Positions 15,716 through 24,675 are shown, numbered from the stretch's first letter. The stretch: DNA of 33,362 nt from CTSOIL-112 sp049291875 (GCA_049291875.1 JBATQE010000009.1:1-33362); one strand, 5' to 3'. Translations and numbers: made by a program. Notes: generated from the letters alone by a model not told the origin.

Positions 15716-16768
15716 ATGAGTTACAGCTTAACCATTGAACCCTTGGGTCGCACGATTGAGGTCAACGACGGACAAACCATCTTGGATGCGGCCTTGCGTG
15801 AAGGAATTTATTTACCGCACGCCTGTTGTCACGGCCTGTGCGCGACTTGCAAGGTGCAAATCACCGATGGCGAAGTCGATCACGGTCAGGCCTCGAACTT
15901 CGCACTGATGGACTATGAGCGCGAAGAGCAAAAATGCTTGGCCTGCTGCGCCACGCTCCAGTCGGATGTGGTGATTGAGGCGGATATTGACGAAGATCCC
16001 GATGCGCTTAACCTGCCGATTGATGATTTTGACGGCGTGGTTGAACGCATTGAGAATCTCACGCCGACGATCAAGGGCGTTTGGATCCGTTTGGACAAAC
16101 CGATGCAATTTCAAGCGGGTCAATACGTCAATCTGACGGTGGGCGAGCTGGATGCGCGCGCGTTTTCTTTGGCCAATTCGCCATCCACGGGCGATCTGAT
16201 TGAGTTGAACATCAAACAGGTTCCCGGCGGGCAAATCACCGGCTATGTGCACAACGATTTGAAAGTGGGCGAACATGTGAAAGTGGTCGGCCCCTACGGA
16301 CGCTTTTTCACACGCAAATCGGCGCAACTCCCCTTGATTTTCATGGCGGGCGGCTCCGGCCTGTCCAGCCCGAAATCCATGATTGCCGAGCTGTTGGAAG
16401 ACGATTGCACGCTGCCGATCACGCTGGTATACGGCGCCCGCACACGCGATGAGCTGTATGACCATGATTTGTTTGTTCAGTGGACGCAGAAGTACCCGAA
16501 CTTCACCTATGTGCCGGCACTCTCGGCGGTGGAGGAAGGTGATGCGTGGGATGGTTTCCGCGGATTCGTACACGACGCGGCAAAAACCCAGTTTGACAAC
16601 GATTTTCGCGGGCACAAGGCGTATTTGTGCGGGCCACCGCTGATGATCGAATCGTGTATCAGCACATTGATGCAAGGGCGCTTGTTTGAGCGAGACATCT
16701 ACACGGAAAAATTCATTTCTGCGGCTGATGCGCAGCAGGTGCGCAGTCCCTTGTTCAAACATCTGTGA
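15716..16768 (+). CDS. dmpP: Phenol hydroxylase component P5 (FAD/[2Fe-2S] reductase)
   Basis: DmpP passes electrons from NADH through FAD and a plant-type [2Fe-2S] cluster to the oxygenase. The 350-residue protein has an N-terminal ferredoxin domain with cluster ligands Cys37, Cys42, Cys45 and Cys77 (CCHGLCATC, then CLACC). A ferredoxin reductase FAD domain follows with ARAFSLANSP near 144-153, and an NAD-binding domain with MAGGSGLSSPKSM near 208-220 and YLCGPPLMIE near the end. Length and architecture are complete. It begins 32 nt after dmpO, with an AGAGA site before the ATG. Confidence 0.96.
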   Translation: MSYSLTIEPLGRTIEVNDGQTILDAALREGIYLPHACCHGLCATCKVQITDGEVDHGQASNFALMDYEREEQKCLACCATLQSDVVIEADIDEDPDALNLPIDDFDGVVERIENLTPTIKGVWIRLDKPMQFQAGQYVNLTVGELDARAFSLANSPSTGDLIELNIKQVPGGQITGYVHNDLKVGEHVKVVGPYGRFFTRKSAQLPLIFMAGGSGLSSPKSMIAELLEDDCTLPITLVYGARTRDELYDHDLFVQWTQKYPNFTYVPALSAVEEGDAWDGFRGFVHDAAKTQFDNDFRGHKAYLCGPPLMIESCISTLMQGRLFERDIYTEKFISAADAQQVRSPLFKHL

Positions 16769-16777
16769 GGTGGAACG

Positions 16778-17134
16778 ATGGTGTGGGATTTTCGTCCTAA
16801 GGTCACGATTCATCTGCAGCAAACCGGTGAATCGTACCCATGCGCCATGACGGAGACTTTATTGGCAGGCATGGTGCGACTGGGACGACGCGGCATACCG
16901 GTGGGCTGTGACAACGGCGGCTGCGGCGTGTGCAAAGTGCGGGTGCTGTCGGGTGAAGTGGAACACATCGGGCCGGTCAGCCGCGCTCATGTGAGTGAGC
17001 AGGAGCAAGCGATGGGCTGCACGTTGGCCTGTCGCGCAACCCCCAAAACCGATTTGGAATTGGTGGTGATGGGCAGTTTTGAAAAACCGTTTTTTAAAGG
17101 TTTTGCATGTAAGCAAAACCAATTATCTAAATAA
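16778..17134 (+). CDS. dmpQ: Chloroplast-type [2Fe-2S] ferredoxin reactivating catechol 2,3-dioxygenase
   Basis: DmpQ/XylT ferredoxins re-reduce the active-site iron of catechol 2,3-dioxygenase after it is oxidised during turnover with substituted catechols. The 118-residue product carries Cys44-x4-Cys49-x2-Cys52 and Cys85, the plant-type [2Fe-2S] set. It lies directly before dmpB, as in dmp and xyl operons. GAGGTGG sits 4 nt before the ATG, 9 nt after dmpP. Role is inferred from family and position. Confidence 0.92.
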   Translation: MVWDFRPKVTIHLQQTGESYPCAMTETLLAGMVRLGRRGIPVGCDNGGCGVCKVRVLSGEVEHIGPVSRAHVSEQEQAMGCTLACRATPKTDLELVVMGSFEKPFFKGFACKQNQLSK

Positions 17135-17144
17135 GGAGACAAAA

Positions 17145-18089
17145 ATGGGCGTTTTACGAATTGGTCATGTGAGCATCAAAGTCATGGATATGGATGCAGC
17201 GGTTCAGCACTATGAAAAAGTGTTGGGGTTAAAAACCACACACAAAGATGCCGATGGCAATGTGTATCTGAAATGTTGGGACGAGTGGGACAAATACTCG
17301 CTGATCCTCACGCCGAGCGATCAGGCGGGCTTTAACCACGTCGCTTTTAAGGTTGAAAAAGACAGCGAGTTGGATGCATTCCAACAGCGTGTGGAAGCAG
17401 CGGGTGTGAAAACGCACATGTTGGCCGAAGGTACGTTGCCGCACACGGGGCGGATGCTGCAATTCCAATTGCCGAGCGGCCATGATTTTCGCCTGTATGC
17501 GCAAAAAGAATTTGTCGGCACCGATGTGGGCAGCACCAATCCCGATCCGTGGCCGGACGATATTCGCGGTGCGGGCGTGCATTGGCTCGATCACTGCTTG
17601 CTGATGTGTGAATTCAATCCGGCCGAAGGTGTGAATAAAGTGGCCGAAACCACCGAATTCATGAAAAACTGCTTGGATTTCTATTTGGTCGAGCAAATCA
17701 CGGTGGGACCGGAAGGCGCATTCCAATTGGCGACTTGGATGACTCGCACCAACACGCCGCATGACATCGCTTTTGTCGGAGGGCCGAAAATGGGCATCCA
17801 CCACATTTCCTTCTTCCTCGATTCGTGGAACGACGTACTCAAAGCTGCGGACGTCATGGCGAAAAATAAGGTCAAAATCGACGTCGCACCGACCCGTCAC
17901 GGCATCACGCGCGGCGAAACGATTTACTTCTTTGACCCATCGGGTAACCGCAACGAAACCTTTGCCGGTTTGGGCTATTTGGCACAACCGGATCGCCCGG
18001 TGACCACTTGGACTGAAGGCGAATTGGCTTCGGGGATTTTCTATCACACCGGCGTGTTGGTGCCATCGTTCACCGAAGTGTATACCTGA
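17145..18089 (+). CDS. dmpB: Catechol 2,3-dioxygenase
   Basis: This extradiol dioxygenase cleaves catechol next to the hydroxyls, giving 2-hydroxymuconate semialdehyde. The 314-residue protein has two vicinal-oxygen-chelate domains. The Fe(II) ligands are His150 (WLDH), His220 (GIHHISF) and Glu271 (NRNETF); active-site His206, His252 and Tyr261 are also visible. Compared with remembered XylE, the His150-His220 interval is about 9 residues longer, as in the 314-residue type known from Burkholderiales. I start at ATG 17145, with AAGGAGA upstream; the open frame to 17079 overlaps dmpQ. Confidence 0.97.
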   Translation: MGVLRIGHVSIKVMDMDAAVQHYEKVLGLKTTHKDADGNVYLKCWDEWDKYSLILTPSDQAGFNHVAFKVEKDSELDAFQQRVEAAGVKTHMLAEGTLPHTGRMLQFQLPSGHDFRLYAQKEFVGTDVGSTNPDPWPDDIRGAGVHWLDHCLLMCEFNPAEGVNKVAETTEFMKNCLDFYLVEQITVGPEGAFQLATWMTRTNTPHDIAFVGGPKMGIHHISFFLDSWNDVLKAADVMAKNKVKIDVAPTRHGITRGETIYFFDPSGNRNETFAGLGYLAQPDRPVTTWTEGELASGIFYHTGVLVPSFTEVYT

Positions 18090-18149
18090 TTCCGGCGGAA
18101 ATTGAGACGGAACTTGAGGCGAAATTTTAGGTGAAAGCAAGGAGTGCTT

Positions 18150-18602
18150 ATGCAGGTCAAAAAACCAGTCGCACAACCGCTCGCATGTATCACACCCGAA
18201 GCGGTTCAGGCCGCTTTGGATGCGGCACTGAAAAAGGCGCAGGATTTGGACGTGGCGGTGAATATCGCGCTGGTGGATAACGCCGGACATCTGGCCGGTT
18301 TCATCCGCCAAGTAGGGGCTTTTTTACACTCGATCGACATTGCGATTGACAAAGCCTACACCGCCGTGAGCTTTGGTTTGCCGACCGTGCAGTGGCACGA
18401 AGCCTTGCAAAACGACTCGGTAGCGGTGCGCGAAGGCATCGTACGGCGCGCGCGTTTTGTGGGCTTTGGTGGCGGTTTGCCGATTGTGCTGGATGGGCAA
18501 CGCATCGGCGGCATTGGCGTGTCGGGCGCTTCCGAGGCGCAGGACGGCATGATTGCGCAGGCGGGGTTGGACGCGATTGTGGCGTTGGCGGTGGGCGCGT
18601 GA
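18150..18602 (+). CDS. GlcG/HbpS-family (DUF336) protein within the meta operon
   Basis: The 150-residue product matches the GlcG/HbpS family: repeated Ala-rich helix, VNIALVDNAGHLAGF (about 34-48), the region AIDKAYTAVSFG, and a Gly-rich C-terminal half GGGLPIVLDGQRIGGIGVSG. Members bind heme or flavin-like ligands in some cases, and others are of unknown function. A GTG at 18144 is in frame, but AAGGAG lies 5 nt before ATG 18150, so I choose the latter. It lies between dmpB and dmpC, a spot where some Burkholderiales operons also have such a gene. Any role (protecting the dioxygenase, sensing or binding a pathway intermediate) is a guess. Confidence 0.85.
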   Translation: MQVKKPVAQPLACITPEAVQAALDAALKKAQDLDVAVNIALVDNAGHLAGFIRQVGAFLHSIDIAIDKAYTAVSFGLPTVQWHEALQNDSVAVREGIVRRARFVGFGGGLPIVLDGQRIGGIGVSGASEAQDGMIAQAGLDAIVALAVGA

Positions 18603-18665
18603 GTGCATAACATTAATGGGCGATGGCGCGTGGCAGATTTAATTGTTTAATTGGGAAAATGAATC

Positions 18666-20120
18666 ATGAAAGAAATTTTGAATTTTATTAATGGGCAATA
18701 TGTCGCCACGAACAAAACGTTTGAAAAACGCTCGCCGCTGAATAATCAGTTCATCGCACAGGTACACGAAGCGGGTAAGGCCGAAGTCGACGCAGCGGTC
18801 GCGGCGGCGAAAGCGGCGCTGGACGGCGAGTGGGGACGATTGACCGTTGCCGAGCGCACCGAGCGCCTGATGAAATTGGCCGACGGCATCAACCGCCGTT
18901 TTGACGAATTTCTCGCGGCCGAGTGCGCCGATACGGGCAAGCCGATGAGCTTGGCCAGCCACATTGATATTCCGCGCGGCGCGGCGAATTTCAAAATATT
19001 CGCCGATGTGGTGAAAAACGTCGCCACCGAATTTTTTGAAACCCCGACGCCGGACGGCAAAACCGCGATCAACTACGGTTACCGCAGTCCGGTTGGCGTG
19101 GTCGGCGTGATTTGCCCGTGGAATTTACCGTTGCTGTTGATGACGTGGAAAGTCGCGCCTGCATTGGCCTGCGGCAATACCGTGGTGGTCAAGCCGTCCG
19201 AAGAAACCCCGCAAACGGCGGCGTTGCTCGGCGAAGTGATGAACGAAGCGGGCATTCCGGCGGGTGTGTACAACGTGGTGCATGGCTTTGGCCCGAACTC
19301 TGCGGGCGAATTTGTCACCACGCATCCCGATGTGGATGCGATTACATTCACGGGCGAAACGCGCACCGGCGAGGTCATCATGAAGGCAGCGGCCAAAGGC
19401 GCGCGTCCGGTGAGCTTGGAGATGGGCGGTAAAAACGCCGCGATCGTATTCGCTGATTGTGACTTTGATGCGGCGATCGAAGGCACGATGCGCTCGGCTT
19501 TTGCCAACTGCGGTCAGGTGTGTTTGGGTACCGAGCGCGTGTATGTCGAGCGTCCGTTGTTTGACAAGTTTGTTGCGGCGATGAAAAAAGGTGCGGAGAG
19601 CTTGGTTTTGAGCGTGCCGGATGATAAGACCACCAATATGGGGCCGCTGATCAGCAAAGAGCATCAACGCAAAGTGCTGTCCTACTATGAGTTGGCTCAA
19701 GCAGAAGGTGCGACCATTGTCACCGGCGGCGGAGTGCCACAGATGAAGGGTGATTTGAACGAGGGTTGCTGGGTGCAGCCGACGATTTGGACGGGCTTGC
19801 CGGAAACCGCGCGTGTGATTAAGGAAGAAGTGTTTGGCCCATGCTGCCACATCGCACCGTTTGACACCGAAGAAGAGGTTTTGCAAAAGGCCAATGACAA
19901 CGAATACGGTCTGGCCACCGCCGTGTGGACGAGCGATATCAGCCGTGGCCACCGCGTGGCGCAGCGCATGAAAGTAGGGCTGGCGTGGGTCAATAGCTGG
20001 TTCCTGCGCGATTTGCGCACGCCGTTTGGCGGTGCGAAACACTCAGGCATTGGACGCGAAGGTGGCGTACATTCGCTGGAGTTTTACACTGAGTTGAAAA
20101 ACGTGTGTGTGAAATTGTAA
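18666..20120 (+). CDS. dmpC: 2-hydroxymuconic semialdehyde dehydrogenase
   Basis: This NAD+-dependent aldehyde dehydrogenase oxidises 2-hydroxymuconic semialdehyde to 2-hydroxymuconate (4-oxalocrotonate, enol), the first step of the oxidative branch. The 484-residue protein has the oxyanion Asn153 (CPWNLP), the general-base Glu252 (LEMGGKN) and the catalytic Cys286 (NCGQVCLG). Length and motifs fit the family. It lies 63 nt after the GlcG-like gene and 10 nt before dmpD. Specificity is inferred from operon position. Confidence 0.95.
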   Translation: MKEILNFINGQYVATNKTFEKRSPLNNQFIAQVHEAGKAEVDAAVAAAKAALDGEWGRLTVAERTERLMKLADGINRRFDEFLAAECADTGKPMSLASHIDIPRGAANFKIFADVVKNVATEFFETPTPDGKTAINYGYRSPVGVVGVICPWNLPLLLMTWKVAPALACGNTVVVKPSEETPQTAALLGEVMNEAGIPAGVYNVVHGFGPNSAGEFVTTHPDVDAITFTGETRTGEVIMKAAAKGARPVSLEMGGKNAAIVFADCDFDAAIEGTMRSAFANCGQVCLGTERVYVERPLFDKFVAAMKKGAESLVLSVPDDKTTNMGPLISKEHQRKVLSYYELAQAEGATIVTGGGVPQMKGDLNEGCWVQPTIWTGLPETARVIKEEVFGPCCHIAPFDTEEEVLQKANDNEYGLATAVWTSDISRGHRVAQRMKVGLAWVNSWFLRDLRTPFGGAKHSGIGREGGVHSLEFYTELKNVCVKL

Positions 20121-20130
20121 GGACACGAAA

Positions 20131-20982
20131 ATGCCTACGAATCCTGAATTAGGCCAAACCATTTCCGCCGCAGGCATTGCGACCAATGTGCATGATCAGG
20201 GTGCGGGCTTTCCCGTGCTGCTGATTCACGGCTCGGGGCCGGGTGTGTCCGCGTATGCCAATTGGCGGCTGGTCATGCCGGAATTGGCCAAGCAAGCGCG
20301 GGTGATTGCGCCGGATATGGTCGGTTTCGGTTTCACCGAGCGGCCGGCGGGTCAAGCGTACAACATGGATGTCTGGGTGGCGCAAGCGATTGGCGTACTG
20401 GATGCGCTGGGCATTGAGCAGACTGATTTGGTGGGCAATTCGTTTGGTGGCGCGCTGGCTTTGGCGCTGACCATCCGTTATCCACAGCGTGTACGCCGTT
20501 TGGTGCTGATGGGCAGTGTCGGCGTGCCGTTTGCACTGACCGAGGGTTTGGATCGGGTGTGGGGTTACGAGCCGTCGTTCTCGAATATGCGCGAGCTGCT
20601 GGATTGGTTTGCCTATGATCGGCAGTTAGTGAATGACGATTTGGCGCGGCTGCGCTATGAGGCGAGTATTCGCCCCGGTTTTCAGGAGTCCTTCTCGGCA
20701 ATGTTTCCCGCGCCGCGTCAGCGTTGGGTTGATGCGATGGCCAGCGATGAAGCGCAGATTCGCGCAATTGCACAGCAGACGCTGGTGATTCACGGGCGCG
20801 AAGATCGGGTGATTCCCCTGAGCAATTCGCTGACCTTGGCCGATTGGATTGCCCGCGCGCAATTGCATGTATTTGGACAATGCGGGCACTGGACACAGAT
20901 TGAACATGCGGGGCGTTTTGCGCGTTTGGTGGGCGATTTTCTCGGTGAAGCGCAGATCGATGAGCCGAAGCCTCTGAGCTAA
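20131..20982 (+). CDS. dmpD: 2-hydroxymuconate semialdehyde hydrolase
   Basis: This alpha/beta hydrolase cleaves the C-C bond of the ring-fission product. It gives formate with 2-oxopent-4-enoate from catechol, and is needed for ketone products from 3-methylcatechol. The 283-residue protein contains the oxyanion-hole HGSGPGVSA (33-41) and the triad Ser104 (GNSFGG), Asp225 (GREDRV) and His253 (CGHWTQ). Length fits. A GGACACGAAA leader precedes the ATG. Together with dmpC it gives the operon both branches after ring cleavage. Confidence 0.95.
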   Translation: MPTNPELGQTISAAGIATNVHDQGAGFPVLLIHGSGPGVSAYANWRLVMPELAKQARVIAPDMVGFGFTERPAGQAYNMDVWVAQAIGVLDALGIEQTDLVGNSFGGALALALTIRYPQRVRRLVLMGSVGVPFALTEGLDRVWGYEPSFSNMRELLDWFAYDRQLVNDDLARLRYEASIRPGFQESFSAMFPAPRQRWVDAMASDEAQIRAIAQQTLVIHGREDRVIPLSNSLTLADWIARAQLHVFGQCGHWTQIEHAGRFARLVGDFLGEAQIDEPKPLS

Positions 20983-21016
20983 GCGATACTTTTTGATGAT
21001 AGAAATGGAATGAACA

Positions 21017-21799
21017 ATGGATAAAAAAACCATCAACCAATTGGGTAAGGCGCTGGATCAGGCACTGACCACGGTCAAACCGATTGCGCCGTTGAGCGAA
21101 AAATACCCTGATATGACGATTGAAGATGCGTATCAGGTGCAGGTCGCGATGCTGTCGCACCGCTTGTCTCGCGGCGCACGCGTGATTGGTAAAAAAATCG
21201 GCGTGACCAGCCAAGCGGTGATGCGTATGCTCAACGTTTACCAGCCGGATTTTGGCTATTTGTTGGATGATATGGTGTTCGCCGAAGGTGCGGCGATTCC
21301 GACCGACACCATGATTGCGCCACGCGCTGAAGGTGAAATTGCCTTTGTCTTAAAAAAAGATTTGATCGGTCCGGGCGTGACCAACGCCGATGTGCTGGCC
21401 GCGACCGAAGGTGTGATGGCGTGCTTTGAGATTGTCGATTCGCGCATCCAGGATTGGAAAATCAAAATTCAAGACACCGTGTCGGACAACGCCTCCTGTG
21501 GCGCGTTTGTACTCGGTAATGAATTGGTCAAGCCATCCGAAGTGGATTTGATTCACTGCGGCATGGTGCTGGAGAAAAACGGTGAGATCGTCGCCACTGG
21601 TGCGGGTGCAGCAGCGCTCGGCTCACCGGTGAACGCGGTGGCGTGGCTGGCGAATACGCTCGGACGCCTCGGCATCCCGCTTAAAGCAGGCGAAGTGATT
21701 TTATCCGGCAGTTTGGCGCCGTTGATTCCGGTGGTCGCAGGCGATTATCTGCGCATGAGCATCAATGGCGTGGGCACTTGCGCGGTGCGATTCGGATAA
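21017..21799 (+). CDS. dmpE: 2-oxopent-4-enoate (2-hydroxypenta-2,4-dienoate) hydratase
   Basis: The enzyme adds water to 2-hydroxypenta-2,4-dienoate, giving 4-hydroxy-2-oxovalerate. The 260-residue protein belongs to the fumarylacetoacetase-fold hydratase/decarboxylase family. It shows the metal-binding acidic patch RAEGEIAFVL near 100-109 and FEIVDSRI near 142-149. It is a clear paralogue of DmpH in this same operon; in characterised systems the hydratase and decarboxylase form a complex. Assignment as E rather than H relies on order and pattern. The ribosome site is weak. A 96-nt gap follows, the longest inside the operon. Confidence 0.92.
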   Translation: MDKKTINQLGKALDQALTTVKPIAPLSEKYPDMTIEDAYQVQVAMLSHRLSRGARVIGKKIGVTSQAVMRMLNVYQPDFGYLLDDMVFAEGAAIPTDTMIAPRAEGEIAFVLKKDLIGPGVTNADVLAATEGVMACFEIVDSRIQDWKIKIQDTVSDNASCGAFVLGNELVKPSEVDLIHCGMVLEKNGEIVATGAGAAALGSPVNAVAWLANTLGRLGIPLKAGEVILSGSLAPLIPVVAGDYLRMSINGVGTCAVRFG

Positions 21800-21895
21800 T
21801 AGCAATACCAAAAGGCTTCATAGTGTTGCATTGCTTGCCGTACTTATGTCGGCACTTGCGCAGTGCACTTTGGCTAATAGATTGAAGGAAATAAT

Positions 21896-22807
21896 ATGAG
21901 CAAAATCAAATGCGCCCTGATCGGGCCGGGTAACATCGGCACGGATTTGCTGGCGAAACTCAAACGCAGCGAGGTGCTGGAGCCGGTGTGGATGGTTGGG
22001 ATTGATCCCGAATCGGACGGCCTGAAACGCGCCAAGGAAATGGGCTTGAACACCACCGCCGAAGGCGTAGACGGCCTGCTGCCGTATGTGGCGCGTGACG
22101 GCGTACAAATTGCGTTCGACGCGACCTCTGCCTATGTGCACGCGGAAAATTCGCGCAAATTGAATGAATTGGGCGTGGTCATGATTGACCTCACGCCCGC
22201 CGCGATTGGGCCGTATTGCGTGCCGCCGGTGAATCTGTCCGAACACATCGGCAAACAAGAAATGAATGTGAATATGGTCACCTGCGGCGGTCAGGCGACG
22301 ATTCCGATGGTTGCAGCGGTCTCGCGCGTGCAACCGGTGAGCTACGGTGAAATCGTCGCGACGGTTTCCTCGCGCAGCGTTGGCCCGGGCACACGCAAAA
22401 ACATTGATGAATTCACCCGCACCACGGCAGGTGCGGTTGAAAAAATCGGCGGTGCGAAAAAAGGCAAAGCCATCATCGTCATCAATCCGGCAGAGCCGCC
22501 GCTGATGATGCGCGACACCGTGCATTGTTTGGTCGAGGGTGAACCGAAAGAGGCGGAAATCACCGCGTCGGTACACGCCATGATTGCCGAAGTACAGAAA
22601 TACGTACCGGGCTATCGTTTGGTCAATGGTCCGGTGTTTGACGGCCAGCGCGTGTCGGTGTTCCTTGAGGTTGAAGGTCTGGGCGACTATTTGCCGAAAT
22701 ACGCGGGTAATCTGGACATTATGACTGCTGCCGCAGCGCAGACCGCCGAGGAAATCGCGCGTGAAATTTTGGCCGGACGTTTCGCGCCGGCAGCAGTTGC
22801 AGGATAA
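21896..22807 (+). CDS. dmpF: Acylating acetaldehyde dehydrogenase
   Basis: DmpF converts acetaldehyde, NAD+ and CoA to acetyl-CoA; acetaldehyde is channelled from the aldolase DmpG through a shared tunnel. The 303-residue protein has the NAD-binding motif IGPGNIGTDL (9-18), the catalytic Cys130 in VTCGGQAT, and the ANLDIMTAA-like segment near the C-terminus. AAGGAA precedes the ATG. The partner gene dmpG starts 12 nt downstream, consistent with a complex made in fixed ratio. Confidence 0.96.
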   Translation: MSKIKCALIGPGNIGTDLLAKLKRSEVLEPVWMVGIDPESDGLKRAKEMGLNTTAEGVDGLLPYVARDGVQIAFDATSAYVHAENSRKLNELGVVMIDLTPAAIGPYCVPPVNLSEHIGKQEMNVNMVTCGGQATIPMVAAVSRVQPVSYGEIVATVSSRSVGPGTRKNIDEFTRTTAGAVEKIGGAKKGKAIIVINPAEPPLMMRDTVHCLVEGEPKEAEITASVHAMIAEVQKYVPGYRLVNGPVFDGQRVSVFLEVEGLGDYLPKYAGNLDIMTAAAAQTAEEIAREILAGRFAPAAVAG

Positions 22808-22819
22808 GGGGAGAGCAAA

Positions 22820-23854
22820 ATGGATTTGAAAGGCAAAAAAGTCACCGTTCACGACATGACCTTGCGTGACGGGATGCATCCGAAACGCCACCAGATGACG
22901 CTGGAGCAGATGAAAAATGTTGCAGTCGGCTTGGACGAAGCGGGCGTGCCGTTGATCGAAGTGACGCACGGTGATGGTTTGGGCGGCAGCTCGGTCAACT
23001 ACGGTTTTCCGGCGCACAGTGACGAAGAATATTTGTCCACCGTGATTCCGTTGATGAAAAACGCGAAGGTGTCCGCGCTGCTGTTGCCGGGTATTGGCAC
23101 GGTCGATCATCTGCGCATGGCCAAAGATTTGGGTGTGCATACCATCCGTGTGGCCACGCACTGTACCGAAGCCGACGTGTCCGAGCAGCACATCAGCATG
23201 GCGCGTCAATTGGACATGGATACGGTGGGCTTTCTGATGATGGCGCATATGAACACGCCGGAAGGTTTGATCACGCAGGCGAAATTGATGGAAAGCTACG
23301 GTGCGAACTGTATTTACGTCACCGATTCGGCGGGTTATATGCTGCCGGACGATGTGAAGCTGCGTTTGGACGCAGTTCGTCAGGCACTCAAGCCAGAAAC
23401 AGAATTGGGTTTCCACGGTCATCACAATCTGGCGATGGGGATTGCCAATTCACTGGCGGCCGTGGAAGCGGGCGCGAATCGCATTGATGCCGCTGCCGCA
23501 GGTTTGGGCGCGGGTGCGGGCAATACGCCGATGGAAGTATTCATCGCCGTGTGTGACCGCATGGGCATTGAAACCGGCGTGGACGTATTCAAAATTCAAG
23601 ATGTGGCCGAAGACATCGTGGTGCCCATGATGGATCACATCATCCGCGTGGATCGTGATTCGTTGACACTCGGTTATGCGGGCGTGTACTCATCGTTCCT
23701 GCTGTTTGCCAAACGTGCGGAGAAAAAATACGGCATTCCGGCGCGTGAATTGTTGGTTGAACTCGGTCGTCGCGGCATGGTCGGCGGTCAAGAGGACATG
23801 ATCGAAGACACCGCCATCACCATGGCGAAACAACGCCAGCAGGCGAATGCGTGA
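22820..23854 (+). CDS. dmpG: 4-hydroxy-2-oxovalerate aldolase
   Basis: DmpG splits 4-hydroxy-2-oxovalerate into pyruvate and acetaldehyde using a divalent metal, usually Mn2+. The 344-residue protein is a DRE-TIM-type aldolase: HDMTLRDGMH at 11-20 provides the catalytic Arg16 and metal ligand Asp17, and the metal-binding HGHHN segment lies near 197-201. TDSAGYMLPDD near 170-180 is family-typical. It forms a bifunctional complex with DmpF. It is followed closely by dmpH. Confidence 0.96.
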   Translation: MDLKGKKVTVHDMTLRDGMHPKRHQMTLEQMKNVAVGLDEAGVPLIEVTHGDGLGGSSVNYGFPAHSDEEYLSTVIPLMKNAKVSALLLPGIGTVDHLRMAKDLGVHTIRVATHCTEADVSEQHISMARQLDMDTVGFLMMAHMNTPEGLITQAKLMESYGANCIYVTDSAGYMLPDDVKLRLDAVRQALKPETELGFHGHHNLAMGIANSLAAVEAGANRIDAAAAGLGAGAGNTPMEVFIAVCDRMGIETGVDVFKIQDVAEDIVVPMMDHIIRVDRDSLTLGYAGVYSSFLLFAKRAEKKYGIPARELLVELGRRGMVGGQEDMIEDTAITMAKQRQQANA

Positions 23855-23873
23855 GCGAAAGGAAGCAATTGAA

Positions 23874-24656
23874 ATGAATAAAAAAGACATTAAAAAATTA
23901 GCCGAACATCTGGAAAACTGTCAGTTGAATGCACAAGATACATTGAAAATCACCGACGAGTTTCCCGACATGACGTGGGACGATGCGTATGCGATTCAGG
24001 ATGTGATCAAGGCAAATAAGCTCAAACGCGGCGTGAAAATCGTTGGCTACAAAGCGGGTCTGACCTCGCACGCGAAAATGAAACAAATGGGCGTGGAAAA
24101 TCCGGTGTTCGGTTTTTTGGTGGATGAATTTGTGGTGGCCGATGGCGGCGACGTGGTGTTTGACGAGCTGATTCATCCGAAAGTCGAGCCGGAAATTTGC
24201 TTTGTCACCAAGGCTGAACTCAAAGGCCCGGGTTGCCACGTCGGTGACGTTTTGGCTGCGACCGATTTCGTGATGGCGGGGATTGAGGTGATTGACTCGC
24301 GCTACCGTGATTTCAAGTTCGATCTGAAAAGCGTGATCGCGGACAACTGCTCATCGGCGCGTTTCATCGTCGGTAGCGTGGTCAAACCGCCGCAAGGATT
24401 GGATTTACAGACGATGGGCGTGGTCATGCGCATCAATAATCAAGTGGTCGGTCTGGGCGCAGGCGCGGCCGTGGTGAATCATCCGGCGAATGCGGTGGCG
24501 ATGTTGGTCAATCACTTGGCGGCGCGCGGCGAAAGCCTGCCGGCCGGTAGTCTGGTATTATCCGGCGGTGTTACCGAAGCGGTATCGGTGAAAAAAGGCG
24601 ATGCGGTCAGTTTGGATATCCAACATTTAGGCACGGTGCGTTGTCAATTTAAATAA
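23874..24656 (+). CDS. dmpH: 4-oxalocrotonate decarboxylase
   Basis: The enzyme decarboxylates 2-oxohex-3-enedioate to 2-hydroxypenta-2,4-dienoate, closing the oxidative branch. The 260-residue protein shares the hydratase fold with DmpE and shows HPKVEPEICFV and IEVIDSRYRDF at the metal site. I choose ATG 23874 with AAAGGAAG upstream. The in-frame ATG at 23847 would overlap dmpG by 8 nt, lacks a good site and adds 9 residues. Distinguished from DmpE by position next to dmpI and by the VKIVGYKAGLTS-like segment. Confidence 0.93.
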   Translation: MNKKDIKKLAEHLENCQLNAQDTLKITDEFPDMTWDDAYAIQDVIKANKLKRGVKIVGYKAGLTSHAKMKQMGVENPVFGFLVDEFVVADGGDVVFDELIHPKVEPEICFVTKAELKGPGCHVGDVLAATDFVMAGIEVIDSRYRDFKFDLKSVIADNCSSARFIVGSVVKPPQGLDLQTMGVVMRINNQVVGLGAGAAVVNHPANAVAMLVNHLAARGESLPAGSLVLSGGVTEAVSVKKGDAVSLDIQHLGTVRCQFK

Positions 24657-24675
24657 ATGATTCGAGGAGAAAATC

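Noticed and set aside
17229..18311. Minus-strand open frame of 360 codons opposite dmpB and the GlcG-like gene.
   Set aside because: It spans two real plus-strand genes, resembles no protein and has biased composition.
21818..23425. Long minus-strand open frame of 535 codons opposite dmpF and dmpG.
   Set aside because: It is the antisense shadow of two clearly recognised genes, rich in His/Arg/Phe as expected for such frames, with no domain pattern or ribosome site.
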